Counted from the first letter of the stretch, positions 25,716-34,573 are shown. The stretch: 64,000 nt of DNA from Kitasatospora purpeofusca (GCF_000718025.1 NZ_JODS01000015.1:109015-173014); one strand, 5' to 3'. Numbers and translations are program-made. The notes: generated from the sequence alone by a model not told the origin.

Positions 25716-27968
25716 TCAGCCGCGGGTGACCACGAGCTGGCTGGAGCCGTCCGGCAGGCCGGCGATCGCGGCGCGCTGGGCGGGGAAGACGCTCCCGCCG
25801 TACGGGCCCTGGACGGCGCCGAAGCCGGACCAGTTGCCGTTGGCGAAACGGGTCTTGTGGTAGGCGTTGCCGTCACCGCCGACGACCGCCACCTGCGAGG
25901 AGCCGTCGGGCAGGCCGGCGATGCCGACCGTGCGCGCGGCCATGGTGGGCGTGCCGTTGCCGGGCAGCGCGGCCCAGCCGGACCAGTTGCCGTCGGAGAA
26001 GCGGGTCTCGTGGTAGAGGTTGCCGTCACCGCCGATGGCCAGCACCTGGGAGGAGCCGTCCGGCAGGCCCGCGATGGCGACCCGGCCGGCCGCCATCTGC
26101 GGCGTGGTCACACCGGGGAGCGCGGCGAAGCCGGACCAGTTGCCGTCGGCGAACCGCGTCTGGTGGTAGACGTTGCCGTCGTTGCCGATGGCCAGCACCT
26201 GGGAGGAGCCGTCCGGCAACCCGGCGATGGCGACGTCCCCGGCCGACATGGTCGGGGTGCCGATCCCGGGGAGTGCGGCGAAGCCGGACCAGTTGCCGTC
26301 GGCGAACCGGGTCCGGTGGTAGACGTTGCCGTCACCGCCGATGGCCAGCACCTGCGAGGAGCCGTCCGGCAGGCCCGCGATGGCGGCCCGTCGCGCGGCC
26401 ATGGTGGGGGTGCCGTTGCCGGGGAGCGCGGCGAAGCCGCCCCAGCCGCCGTTCGCGGCGCGGGTCCCGTGGTAGAGCAGGCCGTCGAGGCCGATGCCGA
26501 GCTCCTGCGAGGAGCCGCCGGGCAGCCCGGCGATCGCCACCTCGGAGCCGCGGAAGATGCCCGCCCCGCCGGTCAGCGGGTTGAAGCCGGGCCAGTTGCC
26601 CGAGCTCTGGCGCACGCCGAGGAACATCCCCGAGGACTGCGACGGCGGGGCGCCGTTCAGCTGGACGTCGAGGTAGTCCTGGTCGATCCCGATCGAATAG
26701 CCGCCCCAGCTCTCCGGGGCCTGCGGGGAAGCGTACTGGTGGGCGCGCTGGTGGTTGGACCAGTAGCCCGCCGGGATCCAGGGGTCCTCGGTGTCCTCCC
26801 GGCCGTTCCAGTTGGCGCTGAAGACGGCGTCGGGCATGGTGTAGGCGCTGTTGCCCGCGTTGGCGACGAGGTCCTTGATGCCGGACGAACTGCTGCTGTA
26901 GACGCCGGAGTTGTAGCCCCAGGCGTGCAGCTCGTTGGTCCAGGCGGTGAGGAAGGCGAGCACCGGGGCGGTGTACTGCGGCGTGGAGTAGGCCTCCATG
27001 TCGTAGTAGAGGACCGCGCCGGGGGAGAAGCCGAGGCTCTGGGCCTGGGCCGCCGCGTCGGCGGCGGCGTTGGCGCCCTCGGTGGCGGGGGCGGTGATCT
27101 TCGAAGCCTGCACGCCGACGTACAGCGGCATGAAGGCCCAGCCGGCGGACTGCTGCTGCTGGACCCAGGAGGCCGTGAGGTTCGGCTGGGCGCAGGCCCG
27201 CTTCGACCCGCCGATGTAGATGCCGACCGCCCGGTAGGGGGAGGAGGTCATCCAGGCGTTCATCGCGGCACCGGAGGGCGCCGTACAGGCGTCGAAGCCC
27301 TTGCCGGTGTAGTTGGTCGCGGACGCGGGTATCGCGGCGACGGCAGCAGGTGCGGCAGCAGGTGCAGCAGCGGGCGCGGCGGCCGGAGCCGCAGCGCGCG
27401 CGGAGTCGGCCGGTGCGGAGTCGGCCGGAGCGGCCTGGGCCGCCGAGGAGCGCGGCGCGACCGGCGTCCGGGACCCGGACCCGGCGGGCGCCGGGGTCGG
27501 CGCGGGCTGGTGCTGCGGGGCGGGGACGAGGCCGGCGCCGGTGATGATCCGCCGCACCAGCGCCTGGTCCGTGTCGTACGTACCGGTCACCGCGACGACG
27601 CCGTCGTTGGCCCGGACGGTGTGCGCGACGGGGTTGGAGCCCTCCCGGTCCGGCGCCGCCGCGGCGGCGGGCTCGACCAGCAGCGCCTCGGTGCGGCCGA
27701 TCAGTCGCGGCGGGCAGACCTGCTGGTCGCCCGGGTGGCCGAGGTAGACGGCGTGCTGGTCGAAACGGACGCAGGCCTGCGGGTCGACCGCGAGGTCCAC
27801 CACCGCCCAGGTCGAGGGCACTTGGAAGACGTGGCCCTGGTACGTCACCGCCTTGGTGTCCGGCCCCCCGGCAGGCGCGGCTCCGGCCGAGCCGACGCCG
27901 GGCGCCGTCATGAGGACGGCCGCCGCGACGGCTGCGGCGCTGCGGAGCGCTGTGATTCGGGACTTCAC
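25716..27968 (-). CDS. Secreted DUF1906 glycosidase-like protein with repeat propeller
   Basis: 750-aa exported protein. GTG 27968 has AGGAGA upstream; signal peptide VKSRITALRSAAAVAAAVLM. After an N-terminal domain of about 110 residues and an Ala/Pro linker comes a DUF1906/Rv2525c-like barrel (about 210-420: GFDACTAPSGAAMNAWM, YIGGS, VLYYDMEAYS, IGIDQDYLD), a GH25-related fold. The C-terminal 300 residues are 51-residue repeats (AIAGLPDGSSQ...DGNWSGFAALPG). Five full units are flanked by two half-units, which together would close a six-bladed propeller. Repeat spacing is exactly 153 nt (for example 26038, 26191, 26344). Likely cell-wall or glycan binding outside the cell; activity unproven. 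Confidence 0.82.
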   Translation of the reverse strand: MKSRITALRSAAAVAAAVLMTAPGVGSAGAAPAGGPDTKAVTYQGHVFQVPSTWAVVDLAVDPQACVRFDQHAVYLGHPGDQQVCPPRLIGRTEALLVEPAAAAAPDREGSNPVAHTVRANDGVVAVTGTYDTDQALVRRIITGAGLVPAPQHQPAPTPAPAGSGSRTPVAPRSSAAQAAPADSAPADSARAAAPAAAPAAAPAAAPAAVAAIPASATNYTGKGFDACTAPSGAAMNAWMTSSPYRAVGIYIGGSKRACAQPNLTASWVQQQQSAGWAFMPLYVGVQASKITAPATEGANAAADAAAQAQSLGFSPGAVLYYDMEAYSTPQYTAPVLAFLTAWTNELHAWGYNSGVYSSSSSGIKDLVANAGNSAYTMPDAVFSANWNGREDTEDPWIPAGYWSNHQRAHQYASPQAPESWGGYSIGIDQDYLDVQLNGAPPSQSSGMFLGVRQSSGNWPGFNPLTGGAGIFRGSEVAIAGLPGGSSQELGIGLDGLLYHGTRAANGGWGGFAALPGNGTPTMAARRAAIAGLPDGSSQVLAIGGDGNVYHRTRFADGNWSGFAALPGIGTPTMSAGDVAIAGLPDGSSQVLAIGNDGNVYHQTRFADGNWSGFAALPGVTTPQMAAGRVAIAGLPDGSSQVLAIGGDGNLYHETRFSDGNWSGWAALPGNGTPTMAARTVGIAGLPDGSSQVAVVGGDGNAYHKTRFANGNWSGFGAVQGPYGGSVFPAQRAAIAGLPDGSSQLVVTRG
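25725..26640. repeat. 153-nt coding tandem repeats
   Basis: The block around GCCAGCACCT recurs at 26038, 26191 and 26344, exactly 153 bases apart, with more diverged copies on either side. DNA identity between the inner copies is high enough to suggest recent expansion or gene conversion. They encode the propeller blades of the DUF1906 protein. Confidence 0.85.
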
Positions 27969-28307
27969 CCAGATCTCTCCTGACATGGCGTAAGACCGCG
28001 CGCCGGGAAGTCGGCGACGCGGCATCGCCCGCCACGATATCCAGCTCCGGGCCGGATGATCGACACCCTTTTCCCCCGTCCGCCCGTCGGCCGCCCAAAC
28101 GCCCCTCCGTGTACACCCGTTCACGTGGGAGGAATCGTCCCCGTGCGCCACCGGGGCGCGGCCCGGGCGCCGTCGGGTGCTTCGCCGGACCGGGACGATT
28201 CGTGCACGGTCGGACATCGCCCCGCCGACAGCACCGCCGGGGCGGGCCCTGACGGCGCCGCCCCGGCGGGGGATCGGGGGGTGGTGGGGGTTGCTACCGG
28301 CTCGGGC
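27969..28307. promoter_or_regulatory. Intergenic region upstream of DUF1906 gene
   Basis: 339 bases without a gene. It contains the DUF1906 promoter, a 12-bp hairpin terminator (arms 28234-28245 and 28258-28269) for the sedolisin gene, and a long-range inverted repeat GAATCGTCCC (28132-28141) / GGGACGATTC (28192-28201) enclosing 50 bases. GTGTACAC near 28109 is an 8-nt palindrome. No convincing open frame. Confidence 0.5.
28234..28269. terminator. 12-bp hairpin after sedolisin gene
   Basis: CCGCCGGGGCGG (28234-28245) pairs perfectly with CCGCCCCGGCGG (28258-28269), about 40 bases past the minus-strand stop. Confidence 0.7.
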
Positions 28308-30500
28308 TCAGCCGACGTTCAGCGCGACGTCGTCGACCACGAAGCTGGTCTGGAGCGAGGAGTCCTCGGTGCCGGTGAACTTGATCGTCACCGTCTGCCC
28401 GGCGAAGGAGGTGAGGTCCAGCGTCCGCTGGGTGTAGCCGGCCGCCGCGTCCGCGTTGGAGTACGTCTTCAGCGTGGTGCTGTTGGCCTGGACGGTCAGC
28501 TTGTCGTAGGCGGTGGAGCCGGTCTCGGCGGTGTCGACGTGCAGCCAGAAGGTGAGCGAGGCGGACTTGCAGCCGGCCGGGACGGAGACGGTCTGCGACA
28601 TCGAGTCGGTGTGCGCCGAGCCGTAGCCGTTCATCCAGGACTTCCAGCCGCCCGAGTGGGCCGCCTGGGAGGCGCTGTTGTCGACCACGCCGCTGGAGGC
28701 GGTCCACGGGGCGGCCGAGCCGGTCTCGAAGCCGCCGTTGCCGATCAGCTGGGCGGCGGTGCAGCCCCCGGACGGCGGGGTGGTGGTGCCGCCGAGCAGG
28801 GCGGTGGTCAGGGCGTCGGCGACCGGGCTGCCCCAGCCGGTGACCTGGTCGTAGCCGGTCCGGGTGGGGAAGTCCTGGTTGGAGCCGGTGGTCACGTCGT
28901 GGAAGGTGGTGCCGTAGCTGCTGCTGTTGGCGAGCGCGTACAGCCGCGGACCGGCCTCGCCCAGGACCGGCTGCCCGGCGGCCTTGGCCTTCTGGTTGAA
29001 CTGGGCCGCGTAGCCGGACCAGAGCGGGGCGGCCGCGCTGGTGCCGCCGTAGACCTGCCAGCCGCCGGCCGTGTAGATCGCGAAGCCGCTCTGCGGGTCG
29101 GCGTTGGAGGAGACGTCCGGGACGGTGCGCATGGTGCCGTTGACCCCGGTGCCGGTCTGCCAGCTCGGCTTGGCGAACACGGTGGAGACGCCGCCGCCGG
29201 CGGTGCTCCAGGCGCTCTCCGAGGAGTAGGCGTTGCCGGCGGAGACCTTGAGGTTGGTGCCGCCGACACCGGTCTGGTGCGGGCTGGAGGCCGGGAAGTC
29301 GACCGCCTTCACGGTCGATCCGCTGGTGGAGCGGGTGCAGTCGCGCGAGCCGTCGTCGCCGGAGGCGGAGAACACCGAGATGCCCTGGGCGGCGGCCTGC
29401 TTGAAGGCGTTGTCGACGGCGGTCATCGAGGCCGGGGTGGTGTCCGGCTCGCAGGAGCCCCACGAGATGGAGATGACCGAGACCCGGTTGTCGGACACGA
29501 TCTTGTTGGCCATGTCGATCTCGCCCTGGTCGCTGTTGGGCGCCTCGTAGACGAGCTGGGTGGCCTTGGGCGCCGCGCCGCGGACGATCTCGCTGTCCAG
29601 CTCGACCTCGCCCTGGCCGTCGCCCGGCCGCGAGTCGTAGTTCGCGCCGTCGACCGACACGGTGGACACGGCCGGACCGGACAGGCCGTACTGCGAGTCG
29701 TAGGTGGTCAGGTTGGACTTGCTGTAGCCGTCGAACTCCCACAGCGCCACGGTGACGCCGGTGCCGTCGGCGCCGGTCCGGTTGAGGTTGTAGGCCCCGG
29801 TGTACTGGGCGGGGGACAGTCCGCTCGGGCTCGCGGCGACGGCGCCGGGGACGGCACCGGGGGTCGCGCCCGGGGCGACGTCGGAGGCGGGGGTGCCCGG
29901 CCGGACCAGGTGGGTCCGGCGGACCGGGTGGTTGTCCAGACCGCTGACGCCCTGGACGGTGGCGGCCAGCTCGGACGGGACGGAGGCGGCCGCGTCGTTG
30001 GCGAAGAAGGACCGCTGGGTCTGCGGGTCGACGTACGCGCTCTCGTGGGTGCCGAAGGCCTGCGAGACCTGGGCGGTGGTGCCGCGGGCGTTGACCACCT
30101 GGCGGTTGGCGCTCACCTCGGTGACCGTCAGGCCCTGGGCGGTCAGGTAGGCCCGGACCTGGTCGACGGAGGCCTGGGTCGGCCCGAACCGGTCGGTGAA
30201 CTGCTCCGGCGTCAGATACCTGCCGAACTCCGGCGCGCCGGGCGTGCCGACCGCCGCCAGGAAGCGCTCCAGCGCGTCGGCATCGCGCAGCTTCAGGCTG
30301 ACGGCCACGGATATCTGCTGCTCCGCCGGGACGTCGCCCTTCTTCTCCGAGTGGGCCACCGCCGGGTTGAGGGTGTTGGGAAGGGTGACCCGCGGGGCGG
30401 CGTGAGGGGCGGCGGCCTGTGCGGTGGAGACACCGAGCGGGACGGCGGTGAGCGGCAGCACGGCTATCGCGGCGGCGAGGGTGAGGGTACGGGGGCGCAA
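28308..30500 (-). CDS. Secreted sedolisin (S53) serine-carboxyl protease
   Basis: 730-aa exported endopeptidase of the kumamolisin/sedolisin family. TTG 30500 follows AGGAGG at seven bases and begins a signal peptide (RPRTLTLAAAIAVLPLTAVP). A pro-kumamolisin propeptide of about 190 residues (FGRYLTPEQFTDRFGPTQ) precedes the catalytic domain. The Glu/Asp pair is in GEVELDSEIV, the oxyanion Asp in FSASGDDGS, and the Ser in GGTSAAAPLWSGYAA, followed by the Ca-site region DVTTGSN...TGWGSP. After a Thr/Pro linker a C-terminal carbohydrate/P-domain-like beta-sandwich of about 150 residues follows. Probably autoprocessed and active at acidic pH, as known family members are. Confidence 0.92.
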   Translation of the reverse strand: MRPRTLTLAAAIAVLPLTAVPLGVSTAQAAAPHAAPRVTLPNTLNPAVAHSEKKGDVPAEQQISVAVSLKLRDADALERFLAAVGTPGAPEFGRYLTPEQFTDRFGPTQASVDQVRAYLTAQGLTVTEVSANRQVVNARGTTAQVSQAFGTHESAYVDPQTQRSFFANDAAASVPSELAATVQGVSGLDNHPVRRTHLVRPGTPASDVAPGATPGAVPGAVAASPSGLSPAQYTGAYNLNRTGADGTGVTVALWEFDGYSKSNLTTYDSQYGLSGPAVSTVSVDGANYDSRPGDGQGEVELDSEIVRGAAPKATQLVYEAPNSDQGEIDMANKIVSDNRVSVISISWGSCEPDTTPASMTAVDNAFKQAAAQGISVFSASGDDGSRDCTRSTSGSTVKAVDFPASSPHQTGVGGTNLKVSAGNAYSSESAWSTAGGGVSTVFAKPSWQTGTGVNGTMRTVPDVSSNADPQSGFAIYTAGGWQVYGGTSAAAPLWSGYAAQFNQKAKAAGQPVLGEAGPRLYALANSSSYGTTFHDVTTGSNQDFPTRTGYDQVTGWGSPVADALTTALLGGTTTPPSGGCTAAQLIGNGGFETGSAAPWTASSGVVDNSASQAAHSGGWKSWMNGYGSAHTDSMSQTVSVPAGCKSASLTFWLHVDTAETGSTAYDKLTVQANSTTLKTYSNADAAAGYTQRTLDLTSFAGQTVTIKFTGTEDSSLQTSFVVDDVALNVG

Positions 30501-30764
30501 GGGATCCTCCTGCGGCCGGCTGTGGGGGCCGGCTTGGGGCCATGGCGTTCCGGGATCTGGGACGCTGGCTAGAACATGACAGAGGAGTCGATCGAATTGG
30601 CTCATGGTCAAGCAATTCGTTGCTAAAGAACAGTCAACTGTGTACATCGCAGCTGGCCAGGACTTATACAGTGAATGGCCGGATCCGCCGGCCCGCGCTA
30701 CCGCTCTCCCGCTGTCCCGCTGTCCCGCGCCAGGGCTCTCCCGCTCTCCCCGTCGGAGGTCGAC
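30501..30764. promoter_or_regulatory. AT-richer divergent region, sedolisin / methyltransferase
   Basis: Holds the sedolisin promoter (minus) and the methyltransferase leader (plus). The segment 30590-30675 is markedly AT-richer than its surroundings and includes the dyad ACAGTCAACTGT (30630-30641) and a TATACA hexamer near 30666. Near 30700-30750 a CCGCTCTCCC/CGCTGTCCC motif repeats several times. Confidence 0.45.
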
Positions 30765-31556
30765 GTGGCACTCCTGCCCGACATCACCGCCTTCTACGAC
30801 GACGGCGACGAGGCCGGCCGCCTCACCTCCGGGCGCACCGTCGGGACGGTCGAACTGATGCGGACCCAGGAGATCCTGCGCGCCCACCTGCCGCCCCCGC
30901 CCGCCTCCGTCCTGGACGTCGGCGGAGGGCCCGGCGTCCACGCCCGGCTGCTCGCCGACAGCGGCTACCGGGTGCTCGTGGTCGACCCGGTGGAGCGGCA
31001 CGTCCGGCAGGCCCGCGCGCAGGGACTGCCGGCCGAGGTGGGCGACGCGCGCTCCCTCGACCTGGCCGACGGCTCCTTCGACGCGGTGCTGCTGCTCGGC
31101 CCCCTCTACCACCTGCCGGACGCCGCCGACCGCGCCCGCGCCTGGCGGGAGGCCCACCGGGTCGTCGCGCCCGGCGGTCCGGTCGCCGCGGCCGCGCTCA
31201 ACCGCTACGCCAAGCTGCTGGACCTGCACTCGACCGCGGCGCTGGAGATCGCGGCCACCGGGCTCCGCATGCGCCGCGACGGCCCGACCACCTACTACCA
31301 CGATCCGGCCGAACTCCCCGCCGAGGCCCACCGGGCAGGTCTGGAGGGTGTCTCGCTGCACGGGCTGCACGGACCGGCCTTCGAGGCGCTGCGGGCGGAG
31401 GAACGCCGGACCGGGACGAAGGACCTCGGCGAGCGGGCGCTCGAGTCCGCCCTCGCCGCAGCGCGGTTCGCGGACACCCGGCCGGAGCTGCTCGTCGCCA
31501 GCCTCCACCTGCTCGCCGTCGCCCGCCGCCCGCGTCCGGCAGGGCCGAACGGCTGA
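30765..31556 (+). CDS. Class I SAM-dependent methyltransferase
   Basis: 263 aa. VLDVGGGPGVHARLLADSGY is the SAM-binding loop; RSLDLADGSFDAVLLLGPLYHL is motif II, with REAHRVVAPGG before motif III. GTG 30765 was chosen because GGAGG lies five bases upstream; the frame extends through repetitive DNA to 30675. Substrate cannot be read from the sequence. The sedolisin gene is divergent, and a VOC gene follows on the same strand after about 107 bases. Confidence 0.88.
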   Translation: MALLPDITAFYDDGDEAGRLTSGRTVGTVELMRTQEILRAHLPPPPASVLDVGGGPGVHARLLADSGYRVLVVDPVERHVRQARAQGLPAEVGDARSLDLADGSFDAVLLLGPLYHLPDAADRARAWREAHRVVAPGGPVAAAALNRYAKLLDLHSTAALEIAATGLRMRRDGPTTYYHDPAELPAEAHRAGLEGVSLHGLHGPAFEALRAEERRTGTKDLGERALESALAAARFADTRPELLVASLHLLAVARRPRPAGPNG

Positions 31557-31663
31557 CCCCGCGGGGTCGGTGCGCCGGGCGGAGCGGCGCCCGCTGCCAG
31601 GCTCGTGACAGGCTCCGCGGCCCGCTCGGCCCCGGGGGAGACCACCGACGACAGGAGTACCAG

Positions 31664-32449
31664 ATGCTGACCTCCACGCAGCTCCCGGGCGGGCTGAACT
31701 GGCTCGACCTGGGGACGCCCGACGTCGCCGCGGCCGCCGCCTTCTACCGCGGCCTGTTCGGCTGGGAGTTCGCCTCCGCCGGGCCGGAGGCCGGGGGTTA
31801 CGGCTTCCTGCGGAAGGAGGGCCGGACGGTGGCCGCTGTCGGCCCGCTGACCGAGGAGGGCGCGAGTTCCGCGTGGACGGTGTACTTCCGCACCACGGAC
31901 GCCGACGCCACCACCAGGGCCGTCGAGGCGGCCGGCGGCGTCGTCCGCTTCCCGCCGGCGGAGGTCTTCACGGCCGGACGGATGGCCGGCTTCACGGACC
32001 CGACCGGTGCCGAGTTCGCCGTCTGGGAACCGCGCGACACGGACGGCCTGGATCTCGTCAACGAGCCCGGCAGCGTGAGCTGGGTCGAGCTCTACACCAC
32101 CGACGGCGCGGCCGCGAGGACGTTCTACGGCGGGGTCCTGGGCTGGGAGGGCACGGACCGGCCGATGGGCGGGGGCCTCGTCTACAGCACCGTCGGGCCG
32201 GCCGGCGGCGGGGGCGCCCCGCACGGCGGCATCCTGCAGCTGCAGCAGGTCCACCTGGACGCCGGATCGACCTCCGAGTGGCACCCCTACTTCGAGGTCG
32301 AGGACTGCGACGCCGCGCTGCTCCGGGCCCAGGAGCTCGGCGCCACCGTCCTCATCCCCGCCATGGACGCCGGGGGAGTGGGGCGCCTGGCGATGTTCCT
32401 CGACCCGTTCGGGGCCCCGTTCGCCGTGCTCAGGAGCGCTGCGGGCTGA
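31664..32449 (+). CDS. Two-module VOC family protein
   Basis: 261 aa consisting of two vicinal-oxygen-chelate modules: residues 1-125 (LNWLDLGTPDVAAAAAFYRGLFGWEF) and 130-261 (VSWVELYTTDGAAARTFYGGVLGWEG). Each ends in a DPTGAEFAVWE / DPFGAPFAVLR strand. Only the first keeps the usual final Glu. Actinobacterial homologues are often annotated as hydroxylase or glyoxalase; no substrate is known. AGGAG lies before the ATG. Confidence 0.88.
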   Translation: MLTSTQLPGGLNWLDLGTPDVAAAAAFYRGLFGWEFASAGPEAGGYGFLRKEGRTVAAVGPLTEEGASSAWTVYFRTTDADATTRAVEAAGGVVRFPPAEVFTAGRMAGFTDPTGAEFAVWEPRDTDGLDLVNEPGSVSWVELYTTDGAAARTFYGGVLGWEGTDRPMGGGLVYSTVGPAGGGGAPHGGILQLQQVHLDAGSTSEWHPYFEVEDCDAALLRAQELGATVLIPAMDAGGVGRLAMFLDPFGAPFAVLRSAAG

Positions 32450-32459
32450 CCCCGGGCCG

Positions 32460-32503
32460 GCCGACCCCGGGCTGCCGCCCAGTTCCGGCGGGTCGGGGTC
32501 GGC
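32460..32503. terminator. Bidirectional stem-loop
   Basis: GCCGACCCC pairs with GGGGTCGGC, with an inner CCGCC/GGCGG stem in the loop, between the convergent ends at 32449 and 32512. Confidence 0.65.
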
Positions 32504-32511
32504 GGACGGGC

Positions 32512-33048
32512 CTACGGGAGCACGGCGACGTGCTCCCGCAGGAAGGCGCCGGCATGGGCGGCGGCCTCCTCCTTCGTCGCGTACCAGGTGCCGTCCTCGG
32601 CGGCGCCGCGCGTTCCGTCCGCGCCTTCGGCCTTCCAGGCCCAGCCGCCGGACAGCTGGTCCTGCGTCAGTTCCGCGCTCCCGCCGAACAGTTCGAGCGA
32701 CGAGCCGCCCCGCGCTCCGGCGGCCGCGGGGCGGGGAACCGCGTCCGGCCACTTCTTGCGCGCGCCCTGGCGGGTCATGCCCCAGACCGCGCCCAGTTGC
32801 TCGTAGGTCGCGCCGTAGGAGCCGGCTGTCGCGGCCGCGAGCGCCGTCAGTTCCTTGACCTCGGTGTCGACCACCTTCCAGGCGGCGAGGACGGACAGCG
32901 TCACCTCGAGCGGGTCCGCGTCCCACATCCGGGCCGGGGACAGGCCCGACTGGCGGGAGCGAATGGCCGCCGCGAGGGGGGTGAGGGCGTCGGTGAGGGC
33001 CTTGGCCAGCTCGGCCCGCTCTTCGGGAGTGATCTCGATAGAAGCCAT
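32512..33048 (-). CDS. Small HTH protein of unknown family
   Basis: 178 aa. The N-terminal half is helical; a helix-turn-helix is visible in YEQLGAVWGMTRQGARKKWP (about residues 82-101), similar to sigma/helix-turn-helix regions that read a single operator. The C-terminal 50 residues (WAWKAEGADGTRGAAEDGTWYATKEEAAAHAGAFLREHV) look like a separate alpha/beta module. Two 18-nt direct repeats lie immediately upstream (33050-33095), which makes autoregulation plausible. I do not recognise a named family. Confidence 0.72.
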   Translation of the reverse strand: MASIEITPEERAELAKALTDALTPLAAAIRSRQSGLSPARMWDADPLEVTLSVLAAWKVVDTEVKELTALAAATAGSYGATYEQLGAVWGMTRQGARKKWPDAVPRPAAAGARGGSSLELFGGSAELTQDQLSGGWAWKAEGADGTRGAAEDGTWYATKEEAAAHAGAFLREHVAVLP

Positions 33049-33049
33049 G

Positions 33050-33095
33050 CGACAACTCTAGTTACCAAAATCCATCTCGACAACCTTTGTTACCA
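33050..33095. promoter_or_regulatory. Two 18-nt iterons upstream of HTH gene
   Basis: CGACAAC-N4-GTTACCA occurs at 33050-33067 and again at 33078-33095, 28 bases apart. Each copy is itself a loose dyad. The second overlaps the stop codon of the downstream-facing methyltransferase gene. Confidence 0.75.
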
Positions 33096-33890
33096 TCTGG
33101 ATCGAGTATCGGACGGTTCACCGGCTCGGTCGGACCGGCGCCGTGCGAGGTGGACGACGATGTCGGCGTCGATCCCGACCGTCCCGGGCAGGGCCCGCTC
33201 GATCGCCTCGAAGGCCCGTCGGCGGTCCGCCTGCGGCAGTTGGAGGTACGCCGAGACCGTCGACAGATAGCCGAGGTAGTCGGCGGCGCTCATGCTCCAC
33301 CGCCGCTCGACGACGGCCTGCCGGACGTCCTCGAACAACGGGGACCGTTCCAGCTCCGTGCCCGGCCACTGCATCGCCGCGTCCGGCGCGGTGCCGTCGG
33401 GGGACGGAACGTCGTCGCTCTCCAGGAACGGCGCGCGGGCCGCCCGCACGGCCTCCTCGACAGCCGGGTCCGCGAGTTGGACCGGGCCGCCGAACGAGGC
33501 GAACACCCCGCCCGGCTCCAGCAGCGCGGCCACGCGCGGCCACCGGCCGTCCGGGCGGGTCCAGTGCAGGGCCGCCGCCGCGTAGACCAGGCCGTACGTC
33601 CCGCCCGGCCGCAGGTCCTCGAACGCGGCCCGTACGGTCGTCACATTCGCGGGCGCCGTTCGGTCCAGCTCGGCGAGCATCCCGGCGTCGGGCTCCGTGG
33701 CCGTGACCGTGATGCCGTGCCCGGCGAACAGCCGGGTCGCCTTGCCCGTCCCCGCGCCGATCTCCAGCGCCGTCCGGACCGGTCGGCCCGCGTACGCCGT
33801 CACCAGGTCGACGAGTTCCTCGGGGTACCCCGGCCGGAACCTTTCGTAGGCCTCCGCGACGACGCCGAAACCCAGTGCGCGAGCAGTCAT
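33090..33890 (-). CDS. Class I SAM-dependent methyltransferase
   Basis: 266 aa, of the trans-aconitate/UbiE-like group. It opens YERFRPGYPEELVDLV; the SAM loop is ALEIGAGTGKATRLFAGHG, and AAAALHW is the usual motif after the second strand. The stop TAA lies within the iteron region of the neighbouring HTH gene, only 41 bases from its start. ATG 33890 or 33899 can both serve as start. Substrate unknown. Confidence 0.87.
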   Translation of the reverse strand: MTARALGFGVVAEAYERFRPGYPEELVDLVTAYAGRPVRTALEIGAGTGKATRLFAGHGITVTATEPDAGMLAELDRTAPANVTTVRAAFEDLRPGGTYGLVYAAAALHWTRPDGRWPRVAALLEPGGVFASFGGPVQLADPAVEEAVRAARAPFLESDDVPSPDGTAPDAAMQWPGTELERSPLFEDVRQAVVERRWSMSAADYLGYLSTVSAYLQLPQADRRRAFEAIERALPGTVGIDADIVVHLARRRSDRAGEPSDTRSRW

Positions 33891-33954
33891 GGCGAGCATC
33901 CTGGCACGGCCGGGGCCGTGGCGGTGCCGGAATTGCCCGCAGCCGCGCCCGGTC

Positions 33955-33985
33955 CCCGTCCGGGGGTGCGGGGGCCCGGGACGGG
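33955..33985. terminator. Possible terminator of the lectin gene
   Basis: CCCGTCCGGG and CCCGGGACGGG pair with one bulged base, about 28 bases after the minus-strand lectin stop (34013). Confidence 0.5.
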
Positions 33986-34012
33986 ATGCCGGCCGCGGCG
34001 GCGGCGGTTCGG

Positions 34013-34573
34013 TCAGGCGAGTTCCAGCACCCACAGGTCGGGCGTGTCGCTGAGGACGACCTGGCTGCCGTTGGTGTCGAAGCTCTGGGCGGCCAGCCAC
34101 TTGCCCGAGCTGACCGTCCGGATCGCGGTGTAGTTGGTGTTGGGTACGTTGAGAAGCGTGAACTTCTGCTTGTCGGGCACGTAGTTGTCGTCGCAGCCGA
34201 CCGTGATCAGCCAGACGCCGGGGTCCCTCCCGTCGCGGTCGACGTCCGCACACCAGTGGCGCCAGGCGTCGCGGAAGACCACCTGCTGGGTGCCGTCGGA
34301 CATGGGCTTGCGGCAGACCTGCCACTTCTGGTTGGACTCGCCGCTCCACTGGTACTGGATCACCGAACCGTGGTTCCCCCGGGACAGGGCGACGGTCAGG
34401 GCCAGCTCGTTGAAGACCGGGCGGTTGGCGGCCTTGATGCGGTAGAGGATCGGGTCGCAGGTGTAGTTGCTGCCCGTGTCCCAGGCCGAGGCGGGCGGGG
34501 CCGCGGCGAGGGTCAGGGCGCCGAGGATCGCGGTGGTGCCGAGCGCGGTCAGTCGGCGGATCGATACGGACAT
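34013..34573 (-). CDS. Secreted ricin-type beta-trefoil lectin
   Basis: 186-aa exported protein: signal peptide with core LTALGTTAILGALTLAAA, cleavage near ASA-WDTG. The mature part, about 155 residues, is one beta-trefoil: an N-terminal YRIKAANRPVFNELAL strand, a VIQYQWSGESNQKWQV block carrying the classic Q-x-W motif, WCADVDRDGRDPGVWLITVGCDD, and a KFTLLNVPNTNYTAIRTVSSGKWLAAQ block. Four cysteines could form two disulfides. Binds sugars in known members. It is followed (minus strand order) by nothing in an operon, but lies 81 bases downstream of an aerolysin-like secreted gene in the same orientation. Confidence 0.8.
   Translation of the reverse strand: MSVSIRRLTALGTTAILGALTLAAAPPASAWDTGSNYTCDPILYRIKAANRPVFNELALTVALSRGNHGSVIQYQWSGESNQKWQVCRKPMSDGTQQVVFRDAWRHWCADVDRDGRDPGVWLITVGCDDNYVPDKQKFTLLNVPNTNYTAIRTVSSGKWLAAQSFDTNGSQVVLSDTPDLWVLELA

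Noticed and set aside
30501..31508. Upstream extension of the sedolisin frame
   Set aside because: Shadow of the methyltransferase; signal peptide and AGGAGG fix the start at TTG 30500.
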